Part shown: one piece after another, positions 23,311 through 32,022 of the stretch | How positions within the stretch are numbered: position 1 is the stretch's first letter | Layout: each line of letters begins with the position of its first letter | Assembly (NCBI GenBank): GCA_015065385.1 | Contig: SVQK01000092.1 | Span: forward strand, 1 to 35,160 | Source of the DNA: Oscillospiraceae bacterium | GTDB lineage: Bacteria; Bacillota; Clostridia; Oscillospirales; CAG-272 | Reading direction: 5' to 3' | DNA: 35,160 nucleotides | Made by a program: the position numbers and the translations under genes | Notes under the pieces: generated by a model | What the model was told of the DNA's origin: nothing | What the model saw: only the letters and a program-made list of their open reading frames with translations | Databases searched by the model: none

Positions 23311-24351
23311 ATGCAGGAATGGATGGACGCCATCGTCAAGCCGACAGCAGGCCCCGGGCTGGAACTGCGCAAGGTTCCCGTACCCGTACCCGGACCGGGC
23401 GAGGTCCTTATCAAGATCCACAAGACCGCGATCTGCGGCACGGACGTGCATATCTTCAACTGGGATCCGTGGGCGGAGCAGCACATCACGCATCCCCCGA
23501 TGACCATCGGTCATGAATATGTCGGAGAAGTTGCCGCGATGGGTCCCGGCGTGACCGGCCTCGAGATCGGCCAGCGCGTATCCGGCGAGGGACACATCAC
23601 CTGCCACCACTGCCGCAACTGCCACACCGGCAATATCCAGTGGTGCCGGAACACCACCTCGGTCGGCGTTGACCGGGACGGCGCGTTTGCCGAATACCTC
23701 TGCATCCCTCAGACGAATATCATCATCATCGATCCCACCCTGCCCGAGGACGTCGTGGCTTTCTTCGACGCTGTCGGAAACGCCACCCATACCGCCCTCA
23801 TGTGGGATCTGGTCGGCGAGGACGTTCTGATCACCGGAGCGGGCCCCATCGGGATCATCGCCGCCGGGATCTGCCGGTATGCGGGAGCGCGCCGCGTGGT
23901 TATCACCGATATGAACGACTACCGCCTCGACCTTGCGAAGAAGATGAAGGTGGACGCCGCGGTGAACATCTCCCGTGACAGCCTGACCGACGCCATGGAG
24001 AAGTGCGGCCTGACCGAAGGGTTTGACGTCGGACTCGAGATGTCCGGTTCCGCCCCGGCCTTCCGTCAGATGTGCTCCGTCATGCGCAACGGCGGCAAGA
24101 TCTCCCTCCTCGGTCTCGGCAAGACCACCATGGAGGTCGATATGAACGAGATCATCTGCAAGGGCCTGACGCTGCAGGGCATCTACGGGCGGAAGATGGA
24201 CAACTGGCATCAGATGAGCTATATGGTGCAGGGCGGGCTCGATCTGACTCCAGTTATCACGCACCGCTTCCATTACACCGATTTTGAAAAGGGCTTCGCC
24301 GCGATGAACTCGGGAAGATCCGGCAAGGTCATTCTGGACTGGACGAAATAA
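23311..24351 (+). CDS. tdh: L-threonine 3-dehydrogenase
   Basis: A 346-aa zinc-dependent medium-chain dehydrogenase that oxidises L-threonine to 2-amino-3-ketobutyrate with NAD+. The catalytic zinc region is Cys42 (AICGTDVHIFNW) and His68-Glu69 (GHEYVGEV). The structural zinc uses Cys98, Cys101, Cys104 and Cys112. The NAD-binding Rossmann part includes VLITGAGPIGIIAAGICRYAGA. The family-typical TDVHIFNWDPW segment separates it from other alcohol dehydrogenases. The start is ATG 23311 (AGGAG 8-12 nt upstream). The gene for the next pathway enzyme follows after 12 nt, so identification is firm. Confidence 0.95.
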   Translation: MQEWMDAIVKPTAGPGLELRKVPVPVPGPGEVLIKIHKTAICGTDVHIFNWDPWAEQHITHPPMTIGHEYVGEVAAMGPGVTGLEIGQRVSGEGHITCHHCRNCHTGNIQWCRNTTSVGVDRDGAFAEYLCIPQTNIIIIDPTLPEDVVAFFDAVGNATHTALMWDLVGEDVLITGAGPIGIIAAGICRYAGARRVVITDMNDYRLDLAKKMKVDAAVNISRDSLTDAMEKCGLTEGFDVGLEMSGSAPAFRQMCSVMRNGGKISLLGLGKTTMEVDMNEIICKGLTLQGIYGRKMDNWHQMSYMVQGGLDLTPVITHRFHYTDFEKGFAAMNSGRSGKVILDWTK

Positions 24352-24363
24352 GGGGGACTTTGC

Positions 24364-25551
24364 ATGAAAACCGCGTATCTGAAATTCGAAGAAGAGCTGA
24401 ATGCCATCCGCGAAGCCGGTACCTGGCGCACCGAACGGATCATCACCACGCCTCAGCGTTCCCGCATCGACACGACCGAAAAGGACGCCGTGGTCAACAT
24501 GTGCGCAAACAACTATCTCGGCCTGTCCGACAATCCGGAGCTGATCCGGGCGGCGAAGGAAAGCTATGACCGCTGGGGCTTCGGCCTCTCCTCCGTCCGC
24601 TTCATCTGCGGCACGCAGGAAATTCACAAGGAACTCGAAAAGCGCATCGCAAGCTTTGTCGGGACAGAGGACGCAATCCTCTATTCCTCCTGTTTCGACG
24701 CGAACGGCGGCCTGTTCGAGACCCTGCTCGGTCCGGACGACGCCATCATTTCCGACGAACTGAACCACGCCTCCATCATTGACGGCGTCCGGCTCTGCAA
24801 AGCGCACCGGTTCCGCTATAAGAACAACGACATGGCCGACCTCCGCGCCAAGCTGGAAGAGGCAAAGGCCATGAACTGCCCGAAGATCCTCATCGCCACC
24901 GACGGCGTCTTCTCCATGGACGGCTACATCGCCAACCTGCCCGCCATCTGCGACCTCGCCGACGAATTCGACGCGCTCACCATGGTGGACGACAGCCACG
25001 CCGTGGGCTTCATGGGCGAACACGGACGCGGCACTGCGGAATTCTGCGGCGTCATGGGCCGGGTGGATATCATCACCGGTACCTTCGGCAAGGCCATGGG
25101 CGGCGCGTCCGGCGGATACACCGCGTCGAGACAGCCGATCGTCGATCTGCTGAGACAGCGCAGCCGCCCGTACCTCTTCTCGAACACCCTCGCTCCCGCC
25201 ATCTGCGCGGCGACCCTGAAGACTATCGATCTGCTCGAGGCGTCCACCGCTCTGCGCGACAAGGTTCACGAGAACGCCCGCTATTTCCGCGCGGAGATGG
25301 AAAAGCTCGGCTTCGATCTTCTCCCCGGCGAGCATCCCATCGTCCCCGTGATGCTGTACGATCCCCATGTCGCGCAGGAATTCGCCCGCCGGATGCTGGA
25401 AAAGGGCGTCTATGTGGTCGGCTTCTGCTATCCCGTGGTGCCGAAAGGCCGCGACCGCATCCGCACCCAGATTTCCGCCGGTCATACGAAAGAAGACCTC
25501 GACTTTGCCGTGAAGTGCTTCGGCGAGGTCAAAAAGGAAATGGGACTCTGA
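24364..25551 (+). CDS. kbl: Glycine C-acetyltransferase (2-amino-3-ketobutyrate CoA ligase)
   Basis: A 395-aa PLP enzyme of the alpha-oxoamine synthase family. It splits 2-amino-3-ketobutyrate with CoA into glycine and acetyl-CoA, completing threonine breakdown begun by Tdh. Marks include [14 protein letters not shown], the [20 protein letters not shown] segment, [20 protein letters not shown] and the PLP lysine Lys243 in [13 protein letters not shown]. Length matches the E. coli enzyme. GGGGA precedes ATG 24364. The operon ends at a strong terminator. Glycine made here may be what the riboswitch ~10 kb upstream senses. Confidence 0.95.
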   Translation: MKTAYLKFEEELNAIREAGTWRTERIITTPQRSRIDTTEKDAVVNMCANNYLGLSDNPELIRAAKESYDRWGFGLSSVRFICGTQEIHKELEKRIASFVGTEDAILYSSCFDANGGLFETLLGPDDAIISDELNHASIIDGVRLCKAHRFRYKNNDMADLRAKLEEAKAMNCPKILIATDGVFSMDGYIANLPAICDLADEFDALTMVDDSHAVGFMGEHGRGTAEFCGVMGRVDIITGTFGKAMGGASGGYTASRQPIVDLLRQRSRPYLFSNTLAPAICAATLKTIDLLEASTALRDKVHENARYFRAEMEKLGFDLLPGEHPIVPVMLYDPHVAQEFARRMLEKGVYVVGFCYPVVPKGRDRIRTQISAGHTKEDLDFAVKCFGEVKKEMGL

Positions 25552-25573
25552 TTCCCGAATTCATAAGAGAAAA

Positions 25574-25620
25574 CGCGCGGGAGCGATCCGATCCCCTCGG
25601 ACAACTCCCGCGTGATTTTT
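25574..25620. terminator. Bidirectional terminator between kbl and the SGNH gene
   Basis: CGCGGGAG (25576-25583) pairs with CTCCCGCG (25605-25612). On the plus strand a T-run follows at 25616-25620; on the minus strand TTTT follows the hairpin. It serves both convergent units. Confidence 0.88.
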
Positions 25621-25631
25621 GTCTGTCCGGA

Positions 25632-26723
25632 TCAGAACGGAAGCCGTCCGGCCCGGTATTCTTTGAGATACGCCTCCGCCGCGATCCGGCACCCTTCCGC
25701 GTTCGGATGGCCGCCCCAGACCGAGCGGTGTTCCTCCGGAGCCGGACGCCCGAGAACGGCGGCAAAGTCGAAGAGCGCGTCGGCTTCCTTCGACAGCGTT
25801 TCCCGGATCGCGCGGTTGATCGAATACCAGTACTCCTCCGCCTTTCCGGTAAAATCGAAGGGAGGGACCGTGAAGAGGATCACTCTGCATCCTGCCGCTT
25901 TGAGCGTGCGGACAATGGCGGTCAGATCCGCGAGAATTTCCCTGTCACTCCGTCCGCGGACAAGATCGTTGACGCCGAGACAGACGTTGACGACACCGCA
26001 TTCCTTCGCCCTCGCCAGCCAGCCGCCGTCCGACGCCGCGTCGTAAGCCCGGGCATATCCGATCCCGAGATCCCATACAGAGATTTCATCGGGAAGTCCT
26101 TCCGCGATTTTCGCCGCCCAGTGGGTGTAGCTGTTGTAACCGGTGCCGCATCCCTGTGTGATGGAGTCGCCGAGGAATCCGAGACGGAGGCTGACGGGCC
26201 TGTCCGAGCCGATCATGAGGGGAACCGGGATCCGCTTGTCCTCCCGCCATCCCTCCCCGTCCCGCACTGCCGTGGTCAGTACCATTTCCTCATGATAGGG
26301 ATACCGTGCGCCGCGAACCGTGATTTCATACCACAGCCATTCGCCGCCCTTCGCTTGAAGCGGGATCGGATCGGTGAAGAAGGGCTCGGGATCGCCCGCG
26401 GAAACATGACGTATGCTCTGCCCTTCGAAGGTGACCGGAAGGACGGAGGCGGGTTCTTCGCCGCGCTTGTCGGACAGCCCGACCCGGAGGGAGAGAATGT
26501 CCCAGTCCCCGCCGATATCGTTCGCGCGGCTGATCGATCCGTCGGCGAAGGTGGAATCGATCCGGTTTGAGAAGAGAAGAGAATAGTTCTCCCCGCCGTG
26601 TTCCAGACGGAACCAGACGCGGCCCGTGCGCTCGACCGGTTCCGGGTCGGCAGTCAGCACCTGATTCGCGGTCCCTGCGGAGCTGTCGGAGGAATAAGTC
26701 CTGTAGTACGCTTTGAGATCCAT
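25632..26723 (-). CDS. SGNH/GDSL-family esterase with N-terminal beta domain
   Basis: A 363-aa protein with a beta-rich N-terminal domain (~30-175) and an SGNH hydrolase domain (~180-363), an arrangement seen in carbohydrate esterases. Block I is GFLGDSITQG with nucleophile Ser187. Block II has the oxyanion Gly in DLGIGYARA, block III is GVNDL (Asn252), and block V is GGHPNAEG (His339). The usual Asp three residues before the His is Trp336, so the enzyme would have a Ser-His dyad or use another acid. No signal peptide. It follows the DapA-family gene by 36 nt on the same strand with AAAGGA before ATG 26723. The substrate is unknown, possibly an acetylated sugar. Confidence 0.83.
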   Translation of the reverse strand: MDLKAYYRTYSSDSSAGTANQVLTADPEPVERTGRVWFRLEHGGENYSLLFSNRIDSTFADGSISRANDIGGDWDILSLRVGLSDKRGEEPASVLPVTFEGQSIRHVSAGDPEPFFTDPIPLQAKGGEWLWYEITVRGARYPYHEEMVLTTAVRDGEGWREDKRIPVPLMIGSDRPVSLRLGFLGDSITQGCGTGYNSYTHWAAKIAEGLPDEISVWDLGIGYARAYDAASDGGWLARAKECGVVNVCLGVNDLVRGRSDREILADLTAIVRTLKAAGCRVILFTVPPFDFTGKAEEYWYSINRAIRETLSKEADALFDFAAVLGRPAPEEHRSVWGGHPNAEGCRIAAEAYLKEYRAGRLPF

Positions 26724-26759
26724 GTCAAATCCTTTCTGTCCGTGAGGATAAGTTCCAAA

Positions 26760-27701
26760 TCAAAGCCCGATCCGCTCCCGGACGGCTTGCGCGAGGATCT
26801 CCGCCTGCCGGACACAGCTCTTGTGGTAATCCGTCAGATCGGAGGCGGGACGGGTCCGGGCGTCGATCGAGGAGAGGGGAAGGGAGGCGATTTCTCTAAG
26901 ATGGAATTTCGCCGTGACGGGATAGGCGAGCGATTCCGTGAAGGCTGCCGTTCCGAGAAACGCCTGCACGATCTCCGCCGTCTCCGGATCCTCCTCCCAG
27001 TGTTCGCAGAGCCATGCGTATAGATCCGGGTGGAAGTTGCACATGACGCCGCAGTAACCGGACGCGCCGTTTCGGAGGGATTCGAGCAGCGTCTGCGCGT
27101 TGGCGTTGTAGAGCTTCATCGGCGTGCCCCGGAGCAGTCCGCACCGATCGGCCATGGTCGCCGCGTCGCAGCAGGTGTCCTTCATGTACTGAAACCGCCC
27201 GCTTTTTCCGCAGAAATCGAGCATGGGCCCGGTCATCAGCCTCTTGTAGGGATACGGGCATTCGTACACACCGAGGGGGACGCCGGGCAGCGCGTTCATC
27301 AGCAGTTCCGCATCCCGAATCCACGCGCCGTCGGAGGTGTTTTCGATATCCATCCGGTTTGAGATGAGGATCACGGTGTCGGGACCCGCGTCTGCCACGG
27401 CGGAGAGCTCATGAACCTGACGGTCGAATTCATCCGACACATGGCCCGAGGCGACCACCGTCATCCTGTCCCGCTCCGGATGCTCCGCCGCAAGCTCGTT
27501 TACCCGGTTCACGACGGTTCTTGTCAAAAGGACCCGTTCCTCTTCCGTGAGAAAGAAAATCTCGCTCGACTGGCAGGCGGCGAAAACGCCCCCGCATCCG
27601 TTCTCAAAATACCAGTCCACCATTGCCCGCGCCGCGCCGACGTCCACGGATCCGTCCCGGTTGAAGGGCGTCACCATAGTGGGGAAAGCCTGTGTCTTCA
27701 T
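26760..27701 (-). CDS. Dihydrodipicolinate synthase (DapA) family lyase/aldolase
   Basis: A 313-aa class I aldolase-type TIM barrel. The Schiff-base lysine is Lys174 in YMKDTCCD, and the partner tyrosine is Tyr146 in GVYECPYPYKR. The usual YNxP reads YECP. The N-terminal TMVTPFNRDGSVD is typical. These changes and the setting beside an esterase and an MFS transporter suggest a sugar-acid or keto-acid aldolase rather than lysine biosynthesis. A sialate-type role was considered, but the motifs are not those of N-acetylneuraminate lyase. It heads a two-gene operon with the SGNH esterase. AAAGGA lies before ATG 27701. Confidence 0.85.
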   Translation of the reverse strand: MKTQAFPTMVTPFNRDGSVDVGAARAMVDWYFENGCGGVFAACQSSEIFFLTEEERVLLTRTVVNRVNELAAEHPERDRMTVVASGHVSDEFDRQVHELSAVADAGPDTVILISNRMDIENTSDGAWIRDAELLMNALPGVPLGVYECPYPYKRLMTGPMLDFCGKSGRFQYMKDTCCDAATMADRCGLLRGTPMKLYNANAQTLLESLRNGASGYCGVMCNFHPDLYAWLCEHWEEDPETAEIVQAFLGTAAFTESLAYPVTAKFHLREIASLPLSSIDARTRPASDLTDYHKSCVRQAEILAQAVRERIGL

Positions 27702-27730
27702 CGATCTGTCCGTCCTTTCGTTTTTTCTCC

Positions 27731-27736
27731 ATTATA
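27731..27736 (-). promoter_or_regulatory. Putative extended -10 box for the DapA-family operon
   Basis: Minus-strand TATAAT (27736-27731) preceded by TGG. The -35 at 17 nt is poor, so the extended -10 may carry the promoter. Confidence 0.6.
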
Positions 27737-27809
27737 CCAGAGAATCCGCTCCGTGAACACCCGGAGAATGAAAAAATCTCTCCGCCGTCCGTTTTTCTTT
27801 CCGCTTTTC

Positions 27810-27838
27810 TTGCTCTTGAGCCGCCGATGTGCTATAAT
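27810..27838 (+). promoter_or_regulatory. SigA-type promoter of the MFS gene
   Basis: TTGCTC (27810-27815), 17-nt spacer, TATAAT (27833-27838) with TGC before the -10. Its position rules out start codons further upstream for the MFS gene. Confidence 0.78.
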
Positions 27839-27886
27839 GCGGAAGGAGTCCCTCGGAAAAAGAGAGGGAGCCGGAGGTTTGCGCCA

Positions 27887-29170
27887 TTGGTCAGTCCGTT
27901 TGATTCCCCGGAATACAGGCGGTCCCGGAACGCCTACACAGCGCAGTGCGCCTTTGAGTATTTCGTGTCCATCCTTGTGTCGGACGCGTTTCTCGCCAAG
28001 CTGCTCAAACACATCGGGATGGACGACGCCGCGGTGGGGATCGTCGCCTCGCTGGTTTCGTTCTCGTTTCTCTTTCAGCTCTTCTCGGTCCTCCTGATGC
28101 AGTGGGTGAAAAACGTCAAGCGGACGGTACTGATTGCGGATACCGTCAGCCAGACCCTGTTTCTCGGGGTGTATCTGACGCCGTTCCTTCCGCTCCCTCC
28201 GGCCGGAAAAGCCGCGGCGGCGGGCGCGGGGATGCTGCTCGGCTACGCCTTCAAGTACGCGGTCAGCTCGATCCTCTTCCGCTGGGCCAACAGCTATGTG
28301 GATCCGAAGAAGCGCGGGGAATTCTCCGCGGTGAAGGAGATGATCTCCCTGATATCCGGGATCCTCTTCACCCTCGCGGCGGGATTCGTCTTCGACCGGT
28401 TCGAGGCGGACGGGGATCTCAGAAGCGGATTTCTGGTTCTGGCCGCGGCGATTTTCGCGCTGAATCTCTGCTGTCTTGTCTGTCTCTTGTTGATCCGCCG
28501 GGACACGGGCGAGGGAAACGAGGGGAGAAGACCGCTCGGACAAGTTCTCGGAGCGATCCTCGGCAACCGCGCGTTTCTGCGCATCGTGGTCCTCACCTGT
28601 ATCTGGAACGCCGCGCAGTATATGTCCGTCGGCTTTCTCGGGACGTACAAGACCGAAGAGCTTGCTTTCTCGGTGGGAACGGCGCAGGTTGTCAACATGG
28701 CGGCCAATCTCTGCCGGTTCGCCGTGTCAAAGCCGTTCGGACGGATTTCGGATCGCACTTCCTACGCCCACGGATTCGGGCTCGCCCTTCTGATCGCCGC
28801 AGCCGGATTTGCCTCCGGAGCGTTCACCTCCCCCTCCTCCCGCTGGCTGATCGCGCTGTACACCGCGCTGTACTACGTCAGCATGGCGGGGAGCAATCAG
28901 AACTCCTTCAACATGACCTACAGCTATGTCGAGCCGGAGTACTTGGTGCAGGCGATGTCGGTCAGGTCCTCCGTCGGCGGGATCGCGGGATTTGCCGCGT
29001 CCATCGCGGGGAGCCGGATCCTCTCGGCGGTTCAGGCGGTGGGAAACCGGATCGGCGGCGTTGAGATCTACGGTCAGCAGATCCTGTGCGCCCTGTCCCT
29101 GCTTCTCACCCTCGCCGCGTTTGTCTATACGAAAGCAGTCGTCGAAAAACAGAAGGTCGTCCGCCGGTGA
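27887..29170 (+). CDS. Major facilitator superfamily transporter with TTG start
   Basis: A 427-aa protein with about twelve membrane segments in two halves joined by a basic loop (~RRDTGEGNEGRRP). It is MFS-like, with a FGRISDRTSYAHGFGLA segment after the eighth segment. The start is taken as TTG 27887, because GGAGG ends 9 nt before it and the promoter -10 lies at 27833-27838; in-frame ATG 27827 overlaps that promoter. The first residues (VSPFDSPEYRRSRNAY) are a charged cytoplasmic start. A GH43-like gene follows 34 nt on, so the pair probably imports and cleaves the same sugar. Substrate unknown. Confidence 0.82.
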   Translation: MVSPFDSPEYRRSRNAYTAQCAFEYFVSILVSDAFLAKLLKHIGMDDAAVGIVASLVSFSFLFQLFSVLLMQWVKNVKRTVLIADTVSQTLFLGVYLTPFLPLPPAGKAAAAGAGMLLGYAFKYAVSSILFRWANSYVDPKKRGEFSAVKEMISLISGILFTLAAGFVFDRFEADGDLRSGFLVLAAAIFALNLCCLVCLLLIRRDTGEGNEGRRPLGQVLGAILGNRAFLRIVVLTCIWNAAQYMSVGFLGTYKTEELAFSVGTAQVVNMAANLCRFAVSKPFGRISDRTSYAHGFGLALLIAAAGFASGAFTSPSSRWLIALYTALYYVSMAGSNQNSFNMTYSYVEPEYLVQAMSVRSSVGGIAGFAASIAGSRILSAVQAVGNRIGGVEIYGQQILCALSLLLTLAAFVYTKAVVEKQKVVRR

Positions 29171-29204
29171 GCGGAACAGACCTTCATGAGAAAGGAGATC
29201 CCGT

Positions 29205-30113
29205 ATGATTCCGGCTCCGCTGTTCAAGGATCCGATTTACAACGGTCCCGCCGATCCGATGGTGATTCGGAAGGAAGAGGACGGCCTTTATTACATGTTC
29301 TACACGCAGAGACGCGCCAATCAGCAGGTGGAGGGCGTATCCTACTGCTATGGCTGCTCCATCGGCGTCGCCGAATCGAAAAACGGCAGCGAGTGGCACT
29401 ACCGCGGCGCGCTCGATTTGGAATTCGAATTCGGACAGAATACCTTCTGGGCCCCGGAAATCGTGTATGAGAAGAGAAGAGGCGACTATCACATGTTCGT
29501 CTCCTACATTCAGGGCGTCTACCTCAACTGGGGCGGCGATTCCCGGATCGAGCACTACGTCTCAAAGGATCTCTTCCGCTGGGAGCACCGGGGCTATGTG
29601 AGCTTCGGGTCGGCCCGGATCATCGATCCCTGCCTCTTCGCGCTTCCGGGCGGAGGTTGGCGGATGTGGTACAAGGACGAGCGCCAGAACTCCGCCACCT
29701 GCTATGCGGACTGTCCGGCGGACTGCGCGGATCTCTCCGAATGGATCTATCGCGGCGTCGCGGCGGGGGATCAGCCCGAGGAAGGGCCGAACGTATTTTC
29801 CTTCGGCGGGACGTACTGGATGATTGCGGACGTGTGGAACGGGCAAGCCGTGTACCGGTCCGACGACCTCGAGCACTTCGTCCGCCAGCCGGAGAACATC
29901 CTGCGCGAGAGCGGGACGAGACGGGACGATCAGGGACGGGGCGCCCACGCGGACGTGTTCGTGACGGGCGGACGCGCGTTCATCGTCTATTTCACCCATC
30001 CCGATCCGGAGTATCATCCCCGGAGCGCGGTGCAGATGGCGGAGCTGAAAATCGAGGACGGACGGCTGGTCTGCGACCGGAACGCGGAATTCGAGGTAAA
30101 CTGGGCGGACTGA
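29205..30113 (+). CDS. GH43-like five-bladed beta-propeller glycosidase
   Basis: A 302-aa cytoplasmic protein with the catalytic layout of GH43: Asp17 (PADPMVI) as base, Asp141 (IIDPCLF) as pKa modulator, and Glu192/193 (EEGPNVF) as acid. A FWAPEIVYE segment is also typical. GH43 enzymes commonly remove arabinose or xylose from plant glycans, but related groups have other activities. A strong AAAGGAG lies before ATG 29205. It shares a transcript with the MFS transporter and ends at a bidirectional terminator. Absence of a signal peptide suggests it acts on imported small oligosaccharides. Confidence 0.82.
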   Translation: MIPAPLFKDPIYNGPADPMVIRKEEDGLYYMFYTQRRANQQVEGVSYCYGCSIGVAESKNGSEWHYRGALDLEFEFGQNTFWAPEIVYEKRRGDYHMFVSYIQGVYLNWGGDSRIEHYVSKDLFRWEHRGYVSFGSARIIDPCLFALPGGGWRMWYKDERQNSATCYADCPADCADLSEWIYRGVAAGDQPEEGPNVFSFGGTYWMIADVWNGQAVYRSDDLEHFVRQPENILRESGTRRDDQGRGAHADVFVTGGRAFIVYFTHPDPEYHPRSAVQMAELKIEDGRLVCDRNAEFEVNWAD

Positions 30114-30123
30114 CGGCAGAAAA

Positions 30124-30181
30124 AACGGGACTGTCCCGCATGTACGCTCATTCGTGAGGTACGGCGCGGGGCAGTCCTGTT
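30124..30181. terminator. Bidirectional terminator between GH43-like and solute-binding genes
   Basis: AACGGGACTGTCCCGC (30124-30139) pairs, with a few mismatches, with GCGGGGCAGTCCTGTT (30166-30181). The minus strand has a T-run after the hairpin, so it is the better terminator for the lipoprotein gene; the plus strand has a short T-run. Confidence 0.8.
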
Positions 30182-30213
30182 TCCGCTGAATCGGAGCGTT
30201 ATTGACGGAAGAA

Positions 30214-31683
30214 TCAGCCGCTTATGCCTTCGATCATCTTCTGTACCGTCTTGTTGATGATCTTTTCGTTCTTTGCTACGTTTGAAGCGATGTCCCTGTT
30301 GTCGGAGCTGTACATCGTGGCGACGAAGCCGTCCCGGACGTTTGAGCAGAAGAGGGTGTCTCCGAGATCGACCACGCGGCTTGCGAAGATCAGATCCAGC
30401 ATGGATATGCTCTCGGGATCGCGGGAGTATTTGCCCTTGAGGGAAATCTCATAGTAAGCCGGGGTGATGTTGAGCTTCGCAAAGTAGTTGGCCTCTTCCA
30501 GCACCGCGCCGGTCAGCTCGAGTCTCTGATTGGTGATCGGGATCATGGGAGGCATATAGTAGCTCACGCGCGCGCAGTAGTCCTGCTGGTTTTCATCGAA
30601 CTTCGGATAGGGGATGATGCCGAAATCCGTCTCCATGTCGCGGAGCGCGGACACCCAGAACAGGGAGCAGTCGAGGAACACGGAGTGGCCTGTGGCGAAC
30701 ATGTCACGGCACGCGGTCGGCACGTCGGAGTCCTCGGAGGTCTTGAAGCGCGCGTTGTTATCGTAGGTCATGGCAAAGATCTTTTCGATCACGGAGACGA
30801 ACCGCTCGTCGTTCATCGCAAGGACGGGGACTCCGTTTTCGTCGATTTCCATGGATTTCTCGCCCGCGCCGATCCAGAAGCTCGGCAGGACCATCTTGTT
30901 TGCGGCCAGATACCCGAAGACGTCTTCGTTGTCCCGTTCCCCGTTGCCGTTCGCATCCATCATGGAGGATTCCATCATGGTGTTCATGGCATCCATGGTC
31001 CACTTGCCCTCGAAGACCAGCGCATAGGGGCTGTCCAGATTGTTCTGAGTGATGAGGGACTGCGAGAAGAGCAGAATGTAGGTCAGGTCGTGGGTAGAAA
31101 TCGACAGATCGCCGATCGCCGCGTACCGCACGCCTCCCAGCGACAGCGAGTCGTTGATGCCGGCGTCCCAGTAGGGTTTGTCCAGATCGATGTACGGGAT
31201 CTCCGCGTAGTTGAGAGCGAATCCCTTGCCCATCAGGGTCGGCGCGTCCACGCAGAACACGTTCGCCACCTGGATCATGTCGTCGCCCGCCGTGATCTGC
31301 GGCATAATGGCGTTGGCAGCCGGGTAACCGCTGGTCATGACGAACTCGCCGATCTCGACGTTCAGGGCCTCGTTGACCGACTGAACGGTGGTGTACTGCG
31401 CGTCGTTCAGGACTTCTCCGGTCATCTCCTCCACGATGATGGAGTTTTTCGCGTTGGGATTGTCTACCACGCCGAAGGTGAAGGCCGCGCCTTCAAATCC
31501 GAGGCCTTCGGGAAGATCCGGGGCGGGTACGGCGGGTTCTTCGGGTTCGGTCTCTTCGGCTTGCTGGATTTCTTCCGTCGGAGAGGTCGGATCGGACGCG
31601 GCCGCCTCCGGATCCTGTGTGCTGTTGTTGGCGCAGGACGCGAGGAGCAGCACGGCGAGGGAGAGGGACAGTTTTTTCTTCAT
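30214..31683 (-). CDS. Extracellular solute-binding lipoprotein
   Basis: A 489-aa lipoprotein: residues 1-17 are a signal ending in L-A-S-C (Cys17), then an acidic Glu/Pro/Thr linker (~20-55) and a binding domain of the family 1 sugar-type fold. Seen are the YWDAGINDSLSLGGVRYAAIGD, FEGKWTMDAMNTMM and FSQSLITQNNL segments. The start is ATG 31683 behind AAAGGAG; in-frame readings further upstream have no support. No ABC permease or ATPase gene is nearby, so its transporter must lie elsewhere, or it acts as a surface receptor. It is divergent from the M28 peptidase, and its promoter region holds two candidate promoters. Confidence 0.86.
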   Translation of the reverse strand: MKKKLSLSLAVLLLASCANNSTQDPEAAASDPTSPTEEIQQAEETEPEEPAVPAPDLPEGLGFEGAAFTFGVVDNPNAKNSIIVEEMTGEVLNDAQYTTVQSVNEALNVEIGEFVMTSGYPAANAIMPQITAGDDMIQVANVFCVDAPTLMGKGFALNYAEIPYIDLDKPYWDAGINDSLSLGGVRYAAIGDLSISTHDLTYILLFSQSLITQNNLDSPYALVFEGKWTMDAMNTMMESSMMDANGNGERDNEDVFGYLAANKMVLPSFWIGAGEKSMEIDENGVPVLAMNDERFVSVIEKIFAMTYDNNARFKTSEDSDVPTACRDMFATGHSVFLDCSLFWVSALRDMETDFGIIPYPKFDENQQDYCARVSYYMPPMIPITNQRLELTGAVLEEANYFAKLNITPAYYEISLKGKYSRDPESISMLDLIFASRVVDLGDTLFCSNVRDGFVATMYSSDNRDIASNVAKNEKIINKTVQKMIEGISG

Positions 31684-31706
31684 AAGTGGACTCCTTTCTG
31701 AACTCA

Positions 31707-31735
31707 GATATAGGTTTCTATGCTGAATCAATCAA
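31707..31735 (-). promoter_or_regulatory. Candidate proximal promoter of the solute-binding lipoprotein
   Basis: Minus-strand TTGATT (31735-31730), 17-nt spacer, TATATC (31712-31707), a 4/6 match in the -10. It would leave a very short leader. Confidence 0.45.
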
Positions 31736-31817
31736 GAGTTTTTCGGGATCGCGCGCGTCCGGAAGGCTCCGCGTGTTCTTCCGTCGATCAATCTTTTTGC
31801 CGTATCGTTCAGGTTTT

Positions 31818-31823
31818 ATTATA
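31818..31823 (-). promoter_or_regulatory. Extended -10 candidate for the solute-binding lipoprotein
   Basis: Minus-strand TATAAT (31823-31818) preceded by TGT, an extended -10, without a good -35. It would give a leader of about 130 nt. Confidence 0.55.
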
Positions 31824-31959
31824 ACAGATTCAAGCTCCGAGCGGTACGGGGCAAAACGCCGGATTTTTAATACAAATTCTGTAAATATTGCACAAGGCCC
31901 GGGAACAACGCGAGAGCGACCTTGATTTTGAACAGCATAAGACTGTTTTCAAGTTGAGG

Positions 31960-31988
31960 TTGCAACCGGGCCGGAAGTGTGGTATAAT
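31960..31988 (+). promoter_or_regulatory. SigA-type promoter of the M28-M42 peptidase pair
   Basis: TTGCAA (31960-31965), 17-nt spacer, TATAAT (31983-31988) with TGG before the -10, 34 nt before the start. Confidence 0.87.
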
Positions 31989-32022
31989 CCGGGTGAGAAT
32001 ACATCCATGCGGAGGCCGGATC

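Larger units (their letters stand above)
31684..32022. other. 339-nt divergent regulatory region, no gene
   Basis: It holds two candidate minus-strand promoters (31707-31735 and 31818-31823) and one plus-strand promoter (31960-31988). There is a weak dyad (GAACAG...CTGTTTTC near 31930-31950) that might be an operator. No coding region or small RNA is recognised. Confidence 0.5.

Noticed and set aside
23287..25485. 732-aa minus-strand ORF opposite tdh-kbl
   Set aside because: Antisense shadow; tdh and kbl are identified by all catalytic residues on the plus strand.
26760..27701. N-acetylneuraminate lyase
   Set aside because: The motifs around Tyr146 and Lys174 are DapA-superfamily but not those of sialate lyase; no sialic-acid genes are nearby.
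30214..31683. Complete ABC importer operon
   Set aside because: Only the binding protein is present; no permease or ATPase is encoded on either side.
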